Assembly: GCA_041180785.1 (NCBI GenBank) | Contig: JBEGQV010000242.1 | Coordinates: forward strand, 1 to 12,728 | Origin: Sandaracinomonas sp041180785 | GTDB taxonomy: Bacteria > Bacteroidota > Bacteroidia > Cytophagales > Spirosomataceae | Reading direction: 5' to 3' | Length of the DNA: 12,728 bases | Shown: positions 6,579 through 12,728 of the stretch, piece after piece | Position numbering within the stretch: the first letter of the stretch is position 1 | Layout of the letters: every line of letters begins with the position of its first letter | Position numbers and translations under genes: made by a program | The notes under the pieces: generated by a model | Seen by the model: only the letters and a program-made list of their open reading frames with translations | What the model was told of the DNA's origin: nothing | The model's database searches: none

Positions 6579-6642
6579 TTGTTAATTGTTAATCATAATT
6601 AAATATTACAATTAACAATTAACAATTACGAATTAACAATTA
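6576..6642. repeat. Heptamer-built inverted repeat between the small T9SS gene and htpG
   Basis: Two TTGTTAA units (6579-6592) face four units: ATTAACA, ATTAACA, ATTACGA and ATTAACA (6611-6638). Arms 6576-6593 and 6611-6628 form a perfect 18-base inverted repeat around a 17-base loop. The stop of the T9SS gene (6576-6578) begins the left arm, and the htpG stop (6640-6642, minus strand) lies at the end of the right-hand series. The plan is the same as in the element at 3176-3229 although the sequence differs. As an AT-only stem it is a weaker hairpin; it probably ends or protects both convergent transcripts. Confidence 0.75.
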
Positions 6643-8454
6643 TAATGAAGCGGCACTTCTCTTGATGAATGCAGTTAAATCAGCACCTGTAAGTAGGTTT
6701 TGAGATAATAAGGCAAGGTCAGCGATTTGTTTAGCCAAAGCTTCTCTTACCTCTTCATCGCTTTCGTTTGCTAGTTTTTCAATTAAGGGATGGTTGCCAT
6801 TTACAGAGATTTGATAGGTTGATGGCATTGCACCAAACATTCCATTCCCTCCACCGCTGCGTTGCATATCATTCATGCGGCGCATGAATTCATTTTGTGT
6901 GACAATGGCAGGTAATTCATCAGCCGACATTCCCTCAATTTCAACAACTTTTGATGTATCATTTAATACCTTTACAAAAGTAGATTTGACGGTTTCTTTT
7001 TGTTTGTCAGATAAAAGCACTTCTAATTTGGTGCCCGTATCAATTAATTTATCTACGGAATCAGCATCTACACGTTTCCATTGTACCTCTTGGTTTTTGT
7101 ATTCCATTTGGTTGATAAAGTGACTATCAATCATGGAATTCATCTTTAAAACGGAGTATCCTTTTTGTTTGGCAGATTGAATAAAGGCATCTTGTTGCTG
7201 AAGATCAGTTGCATACAAGAATATTTTTTTGTTGTCTTTATCGGTTTGTGCAGCTTGAATTGATTCTTCATATTCCTGAACTGTAAAATACTTGCCATCT
7301 GTATCTTGCAATAGGCAAACATCTTTCGCTCGTTCGTAGAATTTCTCATCTGAAATCAAGCCATATTTGATGAACAATCCGATGTTTTCGAATTTTTCTT
7401 CAAAGGCTGTTCGGTCAGCTTTGAAAAGGTCATGTAATTTATCGGCTACCTTTTTCGTGATGTGGCTGGTGATTTTCTTAACATTCGAATCTGACTGAAG
7501 GAATGATCTTGAAACATTTAATGGGATATCTGGTGAGTCAATTACACCATGTAATAACATTAAAAATTCTGGAACCACATCTTTTACTTCGTCGGTAATG
7601 AAGACTTGTCGAGAATATAATTGAATTTTTTCCTTTTGAACCTGGAATTCGTTTTTAATCTTAGGGAAATACAGAATACCTGTTAGGTTAAACGGATAAT
7701 CTACATTTAAATGAATCCAGAAAAGTGGTTTTTCTTGGAATGGATATAATTCGTCATAAAATTTCAAATAATCCTCATCTGTTAAGTCAGCAGGATTACG
7801 CGTCCATAAAGGATTGGTATTGTTGATGATTTTTTCTTGAAATTCTATTTCTACTGGCAGGAATTTGCCATATTTTTCTAAAATAGATTTTAAACGGAAT
7901 TCATCTAAAAATTCCTCGGAATCTTCCGCAATGTGTAGGATGATGTCAGTTCCTCTTTCTTTTTTCTTTGCAGAGGAGATTTCAAATTCGGTGCTACCAT
8001 CGCAAATCCAACGTGCAGCTTCAGCACCTTCTTGATGCGATTTGGTAATTATTTCTACTTCTTTGGCCACCATAAAGGCTGAATAAAAGCCAAGTCCAAA
8101 ATGACCAATAATGGCTTGTTCATCTCCTTTATCTTTGTATTTTTCAACAAATTCTGTAGCACCCGAAAAGGCAATTTGATTGATGTATTTTTTGATTTCC
8201 TCTGCAGTCATACCAATACCATTGTCTGAAATTGTGATGGTTTTGGCATCTTTGTCGAAACTAACCTTAACTTTTAATTCTCCTAATTCTCCACTGAATT
8301 CACCAATTGAATTCAAACGCTTGATTTTTTGTGTTGCATCAACCGCATTAGAAACCAATTCTCTTAAAAAAATCTCATGGTCTGAATACAAGAACTTCTT
8401 AATGATTGGAAAAATGTTTTCGGTGTGGATTGAAATATTACCCTTTTCTTTCAT
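6640..8454 (-). CDS. htpG: Molecular chaperone HtpG (bacterial Hsp90)
   Basis: HtpG is the cytoplasmic ATP-driven dimeric Hsp90 chaperone that remodels client proteins with the DnaK system. The 604-residue product is complete. The N-terminal GHKL ATPase shows the catalytic Glu32 and Asn36 in RELVSNAVDA (31-40), the ATP-binding DNGIGM (77-82) and the lid and glycine motif GHFGLGFYSAF (117-127). The middle domain carries the conserved WTRNPADLTDEDYLKFYDEL segment (217-236) and the catalytic-loop Arg316 in PLNVSRSFLQ (311-320). The C-terminal dimerisation domain follows; the Met-rich stretch with GGGNGMFG near its end is a flexible loop. The length is slightly below E. coli HtpG (624), as is common for one of the Bacteroidota forms. 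The gene lies alone on the minus strand, convergent with the small T9SS gene and divergent from porP. No heat-shock operator was recognised upstream. Confidence 0.95.
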   Translation of the reverse strand: MKEKGNISIHTENIFPIIKKFLYSDHEIFLRELVSNAVDATQKIKRLNSIGEFSGELGELKVKVSFDKDAKTITISDNGIGMTAEEIKKYINQIAFSGATEFVEKYKDKGDEQAIIGHFGLGFYSAFMVAKEVEIITKSHQEGAEAARWICDGSTEFEISSAKKKERGTDIILHIAEDSEEFLDEFRLKSILEKYGKFLPVEIEFQEKIINNTNPLWTRNPADLTDEDYLKFYDELYPFQEKPLFWIHLNVDYPFNLTGILYFPKIKNEFQVQKEKIQLYSRQVFITDEVKDVVPEFLMLLHGVIDSPDIPLNVSRSFLQSDSNVKKITSHITKKVADKLHDLFKADRTAFEEKFENIGLFIKYGLISDEKFYERAKDVCLLQDTDGKYFTVQEYEESIQAAQTDKDNKKIFLYATDLQQQDAFIQSAKQKGYSVLKMNSMIDSHFINQMEYKNQEVQWKRVDADSVDKLIDTGTKLEVLLSDKQKETVKSTFVKVLNDTSKVVEIEGMSADELPAIVTQNEFMRRMNDMQRSGGGNGMFGAMPSTYQISVNGNHPLIEKLANESDEEVREALAKQIADLALLSQNLLTGADLTAFIKRSAASL

Positions 8455-8481
8455 TGTGATTAAAATTTAATTCTAATTTTG
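8454..8481 (+). promoter_or_regulatory. Bacteroidota-type promoter for the PorP/SprF gene
   Basis: TAATTTTG (8474-8481) is an exact match to TAnnTTTG, and a TTG at 8454-8456 stands 17 bases upstream, within the -33/-7 spacing known for Bacteroidota. Transcription would begin around 8487, giving a leader of about 28 bases to the ATG at 8515. The -33 part overlaps the first codon of the divergent htpG gene, so the two genes share this 60-base region. Confidence 0.6.
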
Positions 8482-8514
8482 GGAAACTATCAAAATCAAT
8501 ACCAAGTCCACAAA

Positions 8515-9489
8515 ATGTGTCATAATGTCAGTTGTAAAACAATAAAATATAAAATTGTGTACACAATTTTGATTTTTATTTGTTCTTTATCTCAAAGCCT
8601 TTTGGCGCAACAAGAAGCTCTTCGAATGATGTATCCCATGATGCCGTTGGGTATCAATCCTGCCAAAGCAGGCACATCGAAGGTTGCTTCCGTAAGTGGA
8701 TTTTATCGAAAAAAGCCCTTGTTTTCTGTGCCAGGACTAACAAGTTTGTCACAGCAATATTTGAGTTTTGATATGCCCATTCAAGATGAATCGTGGGGGA
8801 TAGGATTTTTAGGCTTTAATTCCTCTCAAGCATTTGCAGATGGAACAGGTGCGATTGCCTCTAATTTGGGAATTGCGGGTGTTGCCTCAAAGCATTTTCT
8901 TTTTGGAGAAGATCAACAAGTTTCTATTGGTGCTAATATCGGGGTCAATCAAAAGCCTGTCATAACAGCAAATGGCAATACGGTGTTAAAGGGGAGTTAT
9001 GGGTTAGGTTTTCTTTATCAGTATAAAAACCTGCAAGTTGGGATTTCCCGACCAAGTGCTTATATGGAAAGTGGCCTTGCGACAACAGCTCCCATCTATG
9101 GTCAAGCGGAAGTGCTATTGGATCTTTCTTCGGGAGATAAGGTTCGATTGGGTTCGGTGGTCCGACATCTTAACGCTAATGGAATTTCAGACACGAAAAT
9201 TGATTTATATGGGGTTTATTGGTTGAATGAGGTGGTGGGGATTGGAGCTTGGTATTTAACGACAGGGGCTGAAATGGGAAATGCTGCTTTACTTGGAAGT
9301 GCACAAGTTGCCCTGGGTCGAAATTTTATGGTTTCCTATGCCTATGATTTTTTAGGCAAAAGCATTACATCGAGTTCTCTTTCATCGAGTAGTTTAAGCT
9401 CAAATGATAGCAGTTCAGGATTTCATCAAATCGGCATTCGATATGAAATCGATTTAGGGAATGGAAAGATCAATCGATTTCGGCCCTAA
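8515..9489 (+). CDS. PorP/SprF family type IX secretion outer-membrane protein
   Basis: PorP/SprF proteins are outer-membrane beta-barrels tied to the T9SS; in several species they anchor or help export particular adhesins, and genomes often carry many copies. The 324-residue product begins with a signal peptide ending SQSLLA (26-31). The mature protein opens with the family hallmark YPMMPLGINPAKAG (40-53), after which strand-like segments alternate with glycine-rich turns (WGIGFLGF, VSIGANIG, YGLGFLYQYKNLQVGISRP). The family's usual end, HQIGIRYEIDL, is present. Before that final strand lies a Ser-rich insert with SSSLS repeated twice (286-295). The ATG at 8515 is chosen: the in-frame TTG at 8479 lies inside the -7 promoter box. 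PorP genes often follow their adhesin partner; here none is adjacent, as htpG lies upstream and sucA downstream, so the partner is unknown. Confidence 0.85.
   Translation: MCHNVSCKTIKYKIVYTILIFICSLSQSLLAQQEALRMMYPMMPLGINPAKAGTSKVASVSGFYRKKPLFSVPGLTSLSQQYLSFDMPIQDESWGIGFLGFNSSQAFADGTGAIASNLGIAGVASKHFLFGEDQQVSIGANIGVNQKPVITANGNTVLKGSYGLGFLYQYKNLQVGISRPSAYMESGLATTAPIYGQAEVLLDLSSGDKVRLGSVVRHLNANGISDTKIDLYGVYWLNEVVGIGAWYLTTGAEMGNAALLGSAQVALGRNFMVSYAYDFLGKSITSSSLSSSSLSSNDSSSGFHQIGIRYEIDLGNGKINRFRP
8551..8570. other. Perfect 20-bp palindrome inside the porP signal-peptide codons
   Basis: The half-site AAAATTGTGT is followed directly by its exact reverse complement, with no spacer. It lies 36 bases after the porP start codon and about 64 bases after the predicted transcription start. 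Such symmetry suits a dimeric regulator, but codons for the hydrophobic part of a signal peptide in AT-rich DNA could also produce it by chance. Confidence 0.35.
9370..9399 (+). repeat. Tandem SSSLS repeat (2 x 15 bases) in porP
   Basis: Two consecutive 15-base units both encode Ser-Ser-Ser-Leu-Ser and both begin TCGAGT, but the remaining codons differ (TCT CTT TCA against AGT TTA AGC). It lies in a surface-loop position just before the last barrel strand. Confidence 0.6.
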
Positions 9490-9629
9490 GGTGTAAATTC
9501 ATTAGATTAATCAAAGATAAAATTTAGCTTTTTTAAGATTTGGGATTCATCAAATGAACATGGATTTTTTCAGCAGAAATTTGTGTTTATTTTATTAAAA
9601 AACGAAGATTTTTTTTCGGTAAAGTAAAG

Positions 9630-9646
9630 TATGCTTTGTAACTTGC
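9630..9646 (+). promoter_or_regulatory. Possible promoter boxes for sucAB in the 190-base gap after porP
   Basis: TATGCTTTG (9630-9638, one base longer than TAnnTTTG) and TAACTTGC (9639-9646) follow each other 33-50 bases before the sucA ATG. No TTG is placed at the usual distance. The rest of the gap (9490-9679) is AT-rich; a five-pair hairpin TTCAT-CAA-ATGAA (9546-9558), followed closely by T6, may end the porP transcript, but it is weak. Confidence 0.25.
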
Positions 9647-9679
9647 AAAGATATTTTAGTAAGAAGATATATTTAACTT

Positions 9680-12403
9680 ATGGATTCATTTTCCTTTATA
9701 GCAAATGCGGATACGCAGGTAATTTCGGACCTGTATGATGCATATAAAAAAGATATTACCTCAGTAGATAATAGTTGGCAAGATTTCTTTAAAGGTTTCG
9801 ATTTTGCGCAGACTTGGCAAGAGGCGATGGTTGGTGCAGGAGATGTAGATGCAACACATGTTCAGAAAGAGATGGCAGTGATTAGTTTGATCAAGGCTTT
9901 TCGTTCGCGTGGGCACTTGTTGGCGAAGACAAATCCGGTAAGAGAAAGAAAAAATCGTGAGCCACGTTTGTCAATTCAGGATTATTCTTTGACAGATGCT
10001 GATTTAGATACCATATTCCAAGCAGGGTCATTTTTGGGACTTGGTGCTTGTTCTTTGCGTAAAATAGTAGACTCATTAAACACCATTTATGCGGGTTCCA
10101 TTGGATTCGAATATTCGTACATCCGTGAAATGAAAGCCAAAGAGTGGTTAAGAAATAAGATTGAAAAAGAAGCTTTGTCCTTCAATCCGAGTATTGAAGA
10201 AAAGAAACAAATTCTTCAGAAATTAAACGAAGCTGTTGTTTTTGAAAACTTCTTAGGTACAAAATATTTAGGACAGAAAAGATTTGGTTTAGAGGGTGGT
10301 GAAAGTACGATTGCCGGTTTAGATGCGATCATCAACAAAGCAGCAGATGGAGGGGTGAAGGAGGCAATGATTGGGATGGCCCACCGTGGTCGTTTGAATG
10401 TATTGGCTAATATCATGCACAAGTCTTATGAGGCAATATTTGATGGTTTTGAGGGAAATGTGCCTGATGAAATTCATGGAGACGGTGATGTAAAATACCA
10501 TTTAGGATACTCTTCTAAACATATATCTCCTTCTGGAAAAGAGATAGCGATTAAATTGGCACCTAATCCGTCACACCTAGAAGCGGTGAATCCATTAGTA
10601 GAAGGATTTTGTCGCGCTAGGGCAGATGCATTATACGGTAAAAATTATGATGAGGTATTGCCCATATTAATTCATGGTGATGCAGCGGTTGCCGGACAAG
10701 GGATTGTGTACGAAGTGACACAAATGGCTAAATTAAAAGGATATACTACAGGTGGAACAATACATTTTGTGATCAATAACCAAGTTGGATTTACAACTGA
10801 TTTTGAAGATGCTCGTTCGTCGATTTATTGTACCGATGTCGCAAAAATAATTGATGCACCCGTTTTTCACGTAAATGGCGATGATCCAGAAGCGGTAGTT
10901 TTTGTGTCGAGAATGGCAGCAGAATTCCGTCAGGAGTTTAATCGCGATGTGTTTGTTGACATGGTGTGTTACCGTAGAAATGGTCACAATGAGTCAGATG
11001 AGCCGCGTTTTACGCAACCTACATTATATGCAAATATTTCAAATCATCCGAATCCAAGAGAGATTTATACCCAAAAATTAATCAAGCGCGGGGATATTGA
11101 TGCGAAGTTGGCTGAACAAATGGATGCCCATTTTAAAGGTGAGTTGCAAGCTCGTTTGGATATGGTGAAGCAGAAAGTTCGTCCTCCTTATATTCCTTTA
11201 AAATTGGATAATCGTTGGTCGGAATTGCGATATGCTGAACCAAAAGATTTTGAACAATCACCTGAAACAGGAATTGATCAACAAGTGATTGATAAAGTAG
11301 CTAAAGCCTTAACTACCTTGCCCAAAGGATTTGTGGCTCTGAAGCAGATTGAAAAAGTAGTGGCAGATCGTCAAGTGTTTTTTGATAAAGGACAATTGAA
11401 TTGGGCAACTGCAGAGTTGTTAGCCTATGGTTCAATCTTGGTAGAAGGTAAGTCAGTACGATTGTCAGGACAAGATGTTCAACGAGGTACCTTCTCTCAT
11501 CGTCATGCAGTCTTGCACGATGCCAATACGAATGAAAATTATTGTAATTTAAATCACATCGAGGAAGGTCAAGAAACGATCAGTATTTACAATTCGTTAC
11601 TTTCTGAATATGGTGTGTTAGGATATGAATTTGGATATGCTTTGGCCAATCCAGATGCATTGGTAATATGGGAAGCACAGTTTGGCGATTTTGCCAATGG
11701 AGCGCAAACGATGATTGATCAGTTTGTGAGTTCACATGAATCCAAATGGGGAACACAAAATGGATTGGTGATGTTGTTGCCTCATGGGTATGAGGGCCAA
11801 GGACCAGAGCATTCCAATGCTCGTCCTGAGCGATTCTTACAATTAGCGGCAGAAGATAACGTAGTAGTGGCCAATTTGACTACCCCTGCGAATATTTTCC
11901 ATGCGATGCGTCGTCAATTGGCCTGGGAATTTAGAAAACCATTGATTGTGATGTCGCCTAAATCCATCTTCCGTCATCCGAAAGTGGTTTCTCCTATCGA
12001 AGATTTCAGAAAAGGTAGATTCCAAGAAGTGATTGGTGATAGCTATGCCGACAAAGCGAAAGTAAAGAAAGTATTGTTGTGTTCGGGTAAAGTATTTTAC
12101 GATTTACAGGAAAAACAAGAAGCGGATAAGCGAAAAGATGTAGCCATCATTCGTTTAGAGCAATTACATCCTTTACCAACGAAGCAGATTGAAAAAGAAT
12201 TGGCGAAATATAAAAATGCTGATTTGTATTTTGTGCAAGAGGAGCCAGAAAACATGGGATATTGGTCATACATTATTCGTGAATTTGGTTTTACTCGATT
12301 CAAGGGTTTAATTGCTCGTAAGAAATCGTCTTCTCCTGCAACAGGATTTTTGAAAGTACATGGGGTTGAACAAGCTGCCCTTTTAAATAAAGCGTTTGAA
12401 TAA
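9680..12403 (+). CDS. sucA: 2-oxoglutarate dehydrogenase E1 component
   Basis: SucA (E1o) decarboxylates 2-oxoglutarate with thiamine diphosphate and passes the succinyl group to the lipoyl arm of SucB in the TCA cycle. The 907-residue product is complete (E. coli: 933). The N-terminal helix for E2 contact contains YDAYKKDITSVDNSWQDFF (19-37). Active-site signatures are GMAHRGRLNVL (232-242, with His235), HLGYSS (274-279), NPSHLEAVNP (296-305) and the thiamine-diphosphate/Mg motif GDAAVAGQG (333-341) with NNQVG at 366-370. The second half has the transketolase-like pyrimidine domain with FSHRHAVLHD and GYEGQGPEHSNARPERFLQL, and the C-terminal domain ends normally. The ATG at 9680 gives the usual N terminus MDSFSFIANAD. 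sucB begins 24 bases after the stop with no terminator between, so the two are an operon. Confidence 0.96.
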   Translation: MDSFSFIANADTQVISDLYDAYKKDITSVDNSWQDFFKGFDFAQTWQEAMVGAGDVDATHVQKEMAVISLIKAFRSRGHLLAKTNPVRERKNREPRLSIQDYSLTDADLDTIFQAGSFLGLGACSLRKIVDSLNTIYAGSIGFEYSYIREMKAKEWLRNKIEKEALSFNPSIEEKKQILQKLNEAVVFENFLGTKYLGQKRFGLEGGESTIAGLDAIINKAADGGVKEAMIGMAHRGRLNVLANIMHKSYEAIFDGFEGNVPDEIHGDGDVKYHLGYSSKHISPSGKEIAIKLAPNPSHLEAVNPLVEGFCRARADALYGKNYDEVLPILIHGDAAVAGQGIVYEVTQMAKLKGYTTGGTIHFVINNQVGFTTDFEDARSSIYCTDVAKIIDAPVFHVNGDDPEAVVFVSRMAAEFRQEFNRDVFVDMVCYRRNGHNESDEPRFTQPTLYANISNHPNPREIYTQKLIKRGDIDAKLAEQMDAHFKGELQARLDMVKQKVRPPYIPLKLDNRWSELRYAEPKDFEQSPETGIDQQVIDKVAKALTTLPKGFVALKQIEKVVADRQVFFDKGQLNWATAELLAYGSILVEGKSVRLSGQDVQRGTFSHRHAVLHDANTNENYCNLNHIEEGQETISIYNSLLSEYGVLGYEFGYALANPDALVIWEAQFGDFANGAQTMIDQFVSSHESKWGTQNGLVMLLPHGYEGQGPEHSNARPERFLQLAAEDNVVVANLTTPANIFHAMRRQLAWEFRKPLIVMSPKSIFRHPKVVSPIEDFRKGRFQEVIGDSYADKAKVKKVLLCSGKVFYDLQEKQEADKRKDVAIIRLEQLHPLPTKQIEKELAKYKNADLYFVQEEPENMGYWSYIIREFGFTRFKGLIARKKSSSPATGFLKVHGVEQAALLNKAFE

Positions 12404-12427
12404 TTAAAAATATAAAGCCTTAGTAAT

Positions 12428-12728
12428 ATGGCCATAGAGATGAAAGTGCCCCCGGTGGGCGAATCAATTACCGAAGTTACCGTTGCCACTTGGAATAAGA
12501 AAGATGGTGATGTTGTCAAATTAGATGAGGTTTTATGCGAGCTTGAATCGGATAAGGCAACCTTTGAATTGCCTGCAGAAGCAGAGGGTATTTTGCGCAT
12601 TGTCGCGAAAGAGGGAGACGTTTTACCAATCGGTGCAGTTATTTGTACCATTGAGGCGTCAACTACAGCAGCAGCTCCAAGTGCCCCGGTACAAGATGCT
12701 GCACCTGTTGCAGCGCCAGCTGCAAGTG
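12428..12728 (+). CDS. sucB: 2-oxoglutarate dehydrogenase E2 component (dihydrolipoyl succinyltransferase), 3' end missing
   Basis: The first 100 residues are present. They form a complete lipoyl domain: MAIEMKVPPVGESITEV at the start and the lipoylation site at Lys43 in ESDKATFELPAEAEG (40-54), followed by an Ala/Pro-rich flexible linker (about 79-100) that runs off the window end. The motif KVPPVGESI with a DKA lipoyl lysine is typical of the succinyl-transferring E2 rather than of the pyruvate dehydrogenase E2, and the position 24 bases behind sucA confirms this. The peripheral E1/E3-binding domain and the acyltransferase core must lie beyond 12728. The protein forms the core of the complex and transfers succinyl groups to CoA. 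Confidence 0.93.
   Translation, partial: MAIEMKVPPVGESITEVTVATWNKKDGDVVKLDEVLCELESDKATFELPAEAEGILRIVAKEGDVLPIGAVICTIEASTTAAAPSAPVQDAAPVAAPAAS

Noticed and set aside
8180..8470. 96-codon open frame on the plus strand
   Set aside because: It is the antisense shadow of the htpG ATPase domain and has no start signal of its own.
8479..8514. TTG start giving the PorP protein 12 more residues
   Set aside because: This TTG is part of the -7 promoter box TAATTTTG; the ATG at 8515 is a better start.
2278..9489. A linked T9SS locus formed by porD, the sorting-domain gene and porP
   Set aside because: The three genes are in separate transcription units with housekeeping genes between them, so co-location does not show a joint system.
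12097..12651. 184-codon open frame on the minus strand
   Set aside because: It lies across the end of sucA and the start of sucB, both of which have clear family motifs on the plus strand. Its translation shows no recognisable domain.

Overview
The window looks like chromosomal core DNA of a Bacteroidota bacterium, probably order Cytophagales; the genus cannot be read from the sequence. The evidence is AT-rich DNA, few obvious Shine-Dalgarno sequences, start-proximal boxes resembling the Bacteroidota -7 element TAnnTTTG, an omega subunit of the Rpb6 type, and three proteins linked to the type IX secretion system (T9SS): a PorD/DUF4835 protein, a protein with a C-terminal sorting domain, and a PorP/SprF protein.

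Layout from left to right. Positions 1-894 hold the 3' end of an exporter-type ABC transporter gene (+). A short cluster follows on the same strand: bamD (918-1808), the RNA polymerase omega gene (1859-2185) with a strong intrinsic terminator, and porD (2278-3180). porD converges on tilS (4546-3215, minus strand); their stop codons lie inside a heptamer-built inverted repeat. tilS is divergent from an OstA/LptA-like gene (4596-6110) across 49 bases. A small gene encoding little more than a T9SS sorting domain (6195-6578) converges on htpG (8454-6640, minus strand) across a second heptamer-built inverted repeat. htpG is divergent from a PorP/SprF gene (8515-9489), with the best promoter of the window in the gap. 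sucA (9680-12403) and the first 100 codons of sucB (12428-window end) form the start of a 2-oxoglutarate dehydrogenase operon.

How the genes relate. Most of the first 9.5 kb concerns the cell envelope: lipid or drug export, outer-membrane protein insertion (BamD), lipopolysaccharide handling (OstA/LptA-like), and T9SS parts or cargo. Housekeeping genes for transcription, tRNA-Ile modification (TilS), protein folding (HtpG) and the TCA cycle (SucA, SucB) are mixed in. No gene-free stretch exceeds 190 bases. No RNA gene, CRISPR array, insertion sequence or frameshift was seen.

I found no convincing new multi-gene system. The most interesting signals are two convergent-gene elements of unrelated sequence but the same plan (two heptamers on the left, four on the right, stop codons inside or at the edge), a perfect 20-bp palindrome in the porP signal-peptide codons, a recurrent TAATTTCG box before three genes, and a T9SS protein with almost no passenger.
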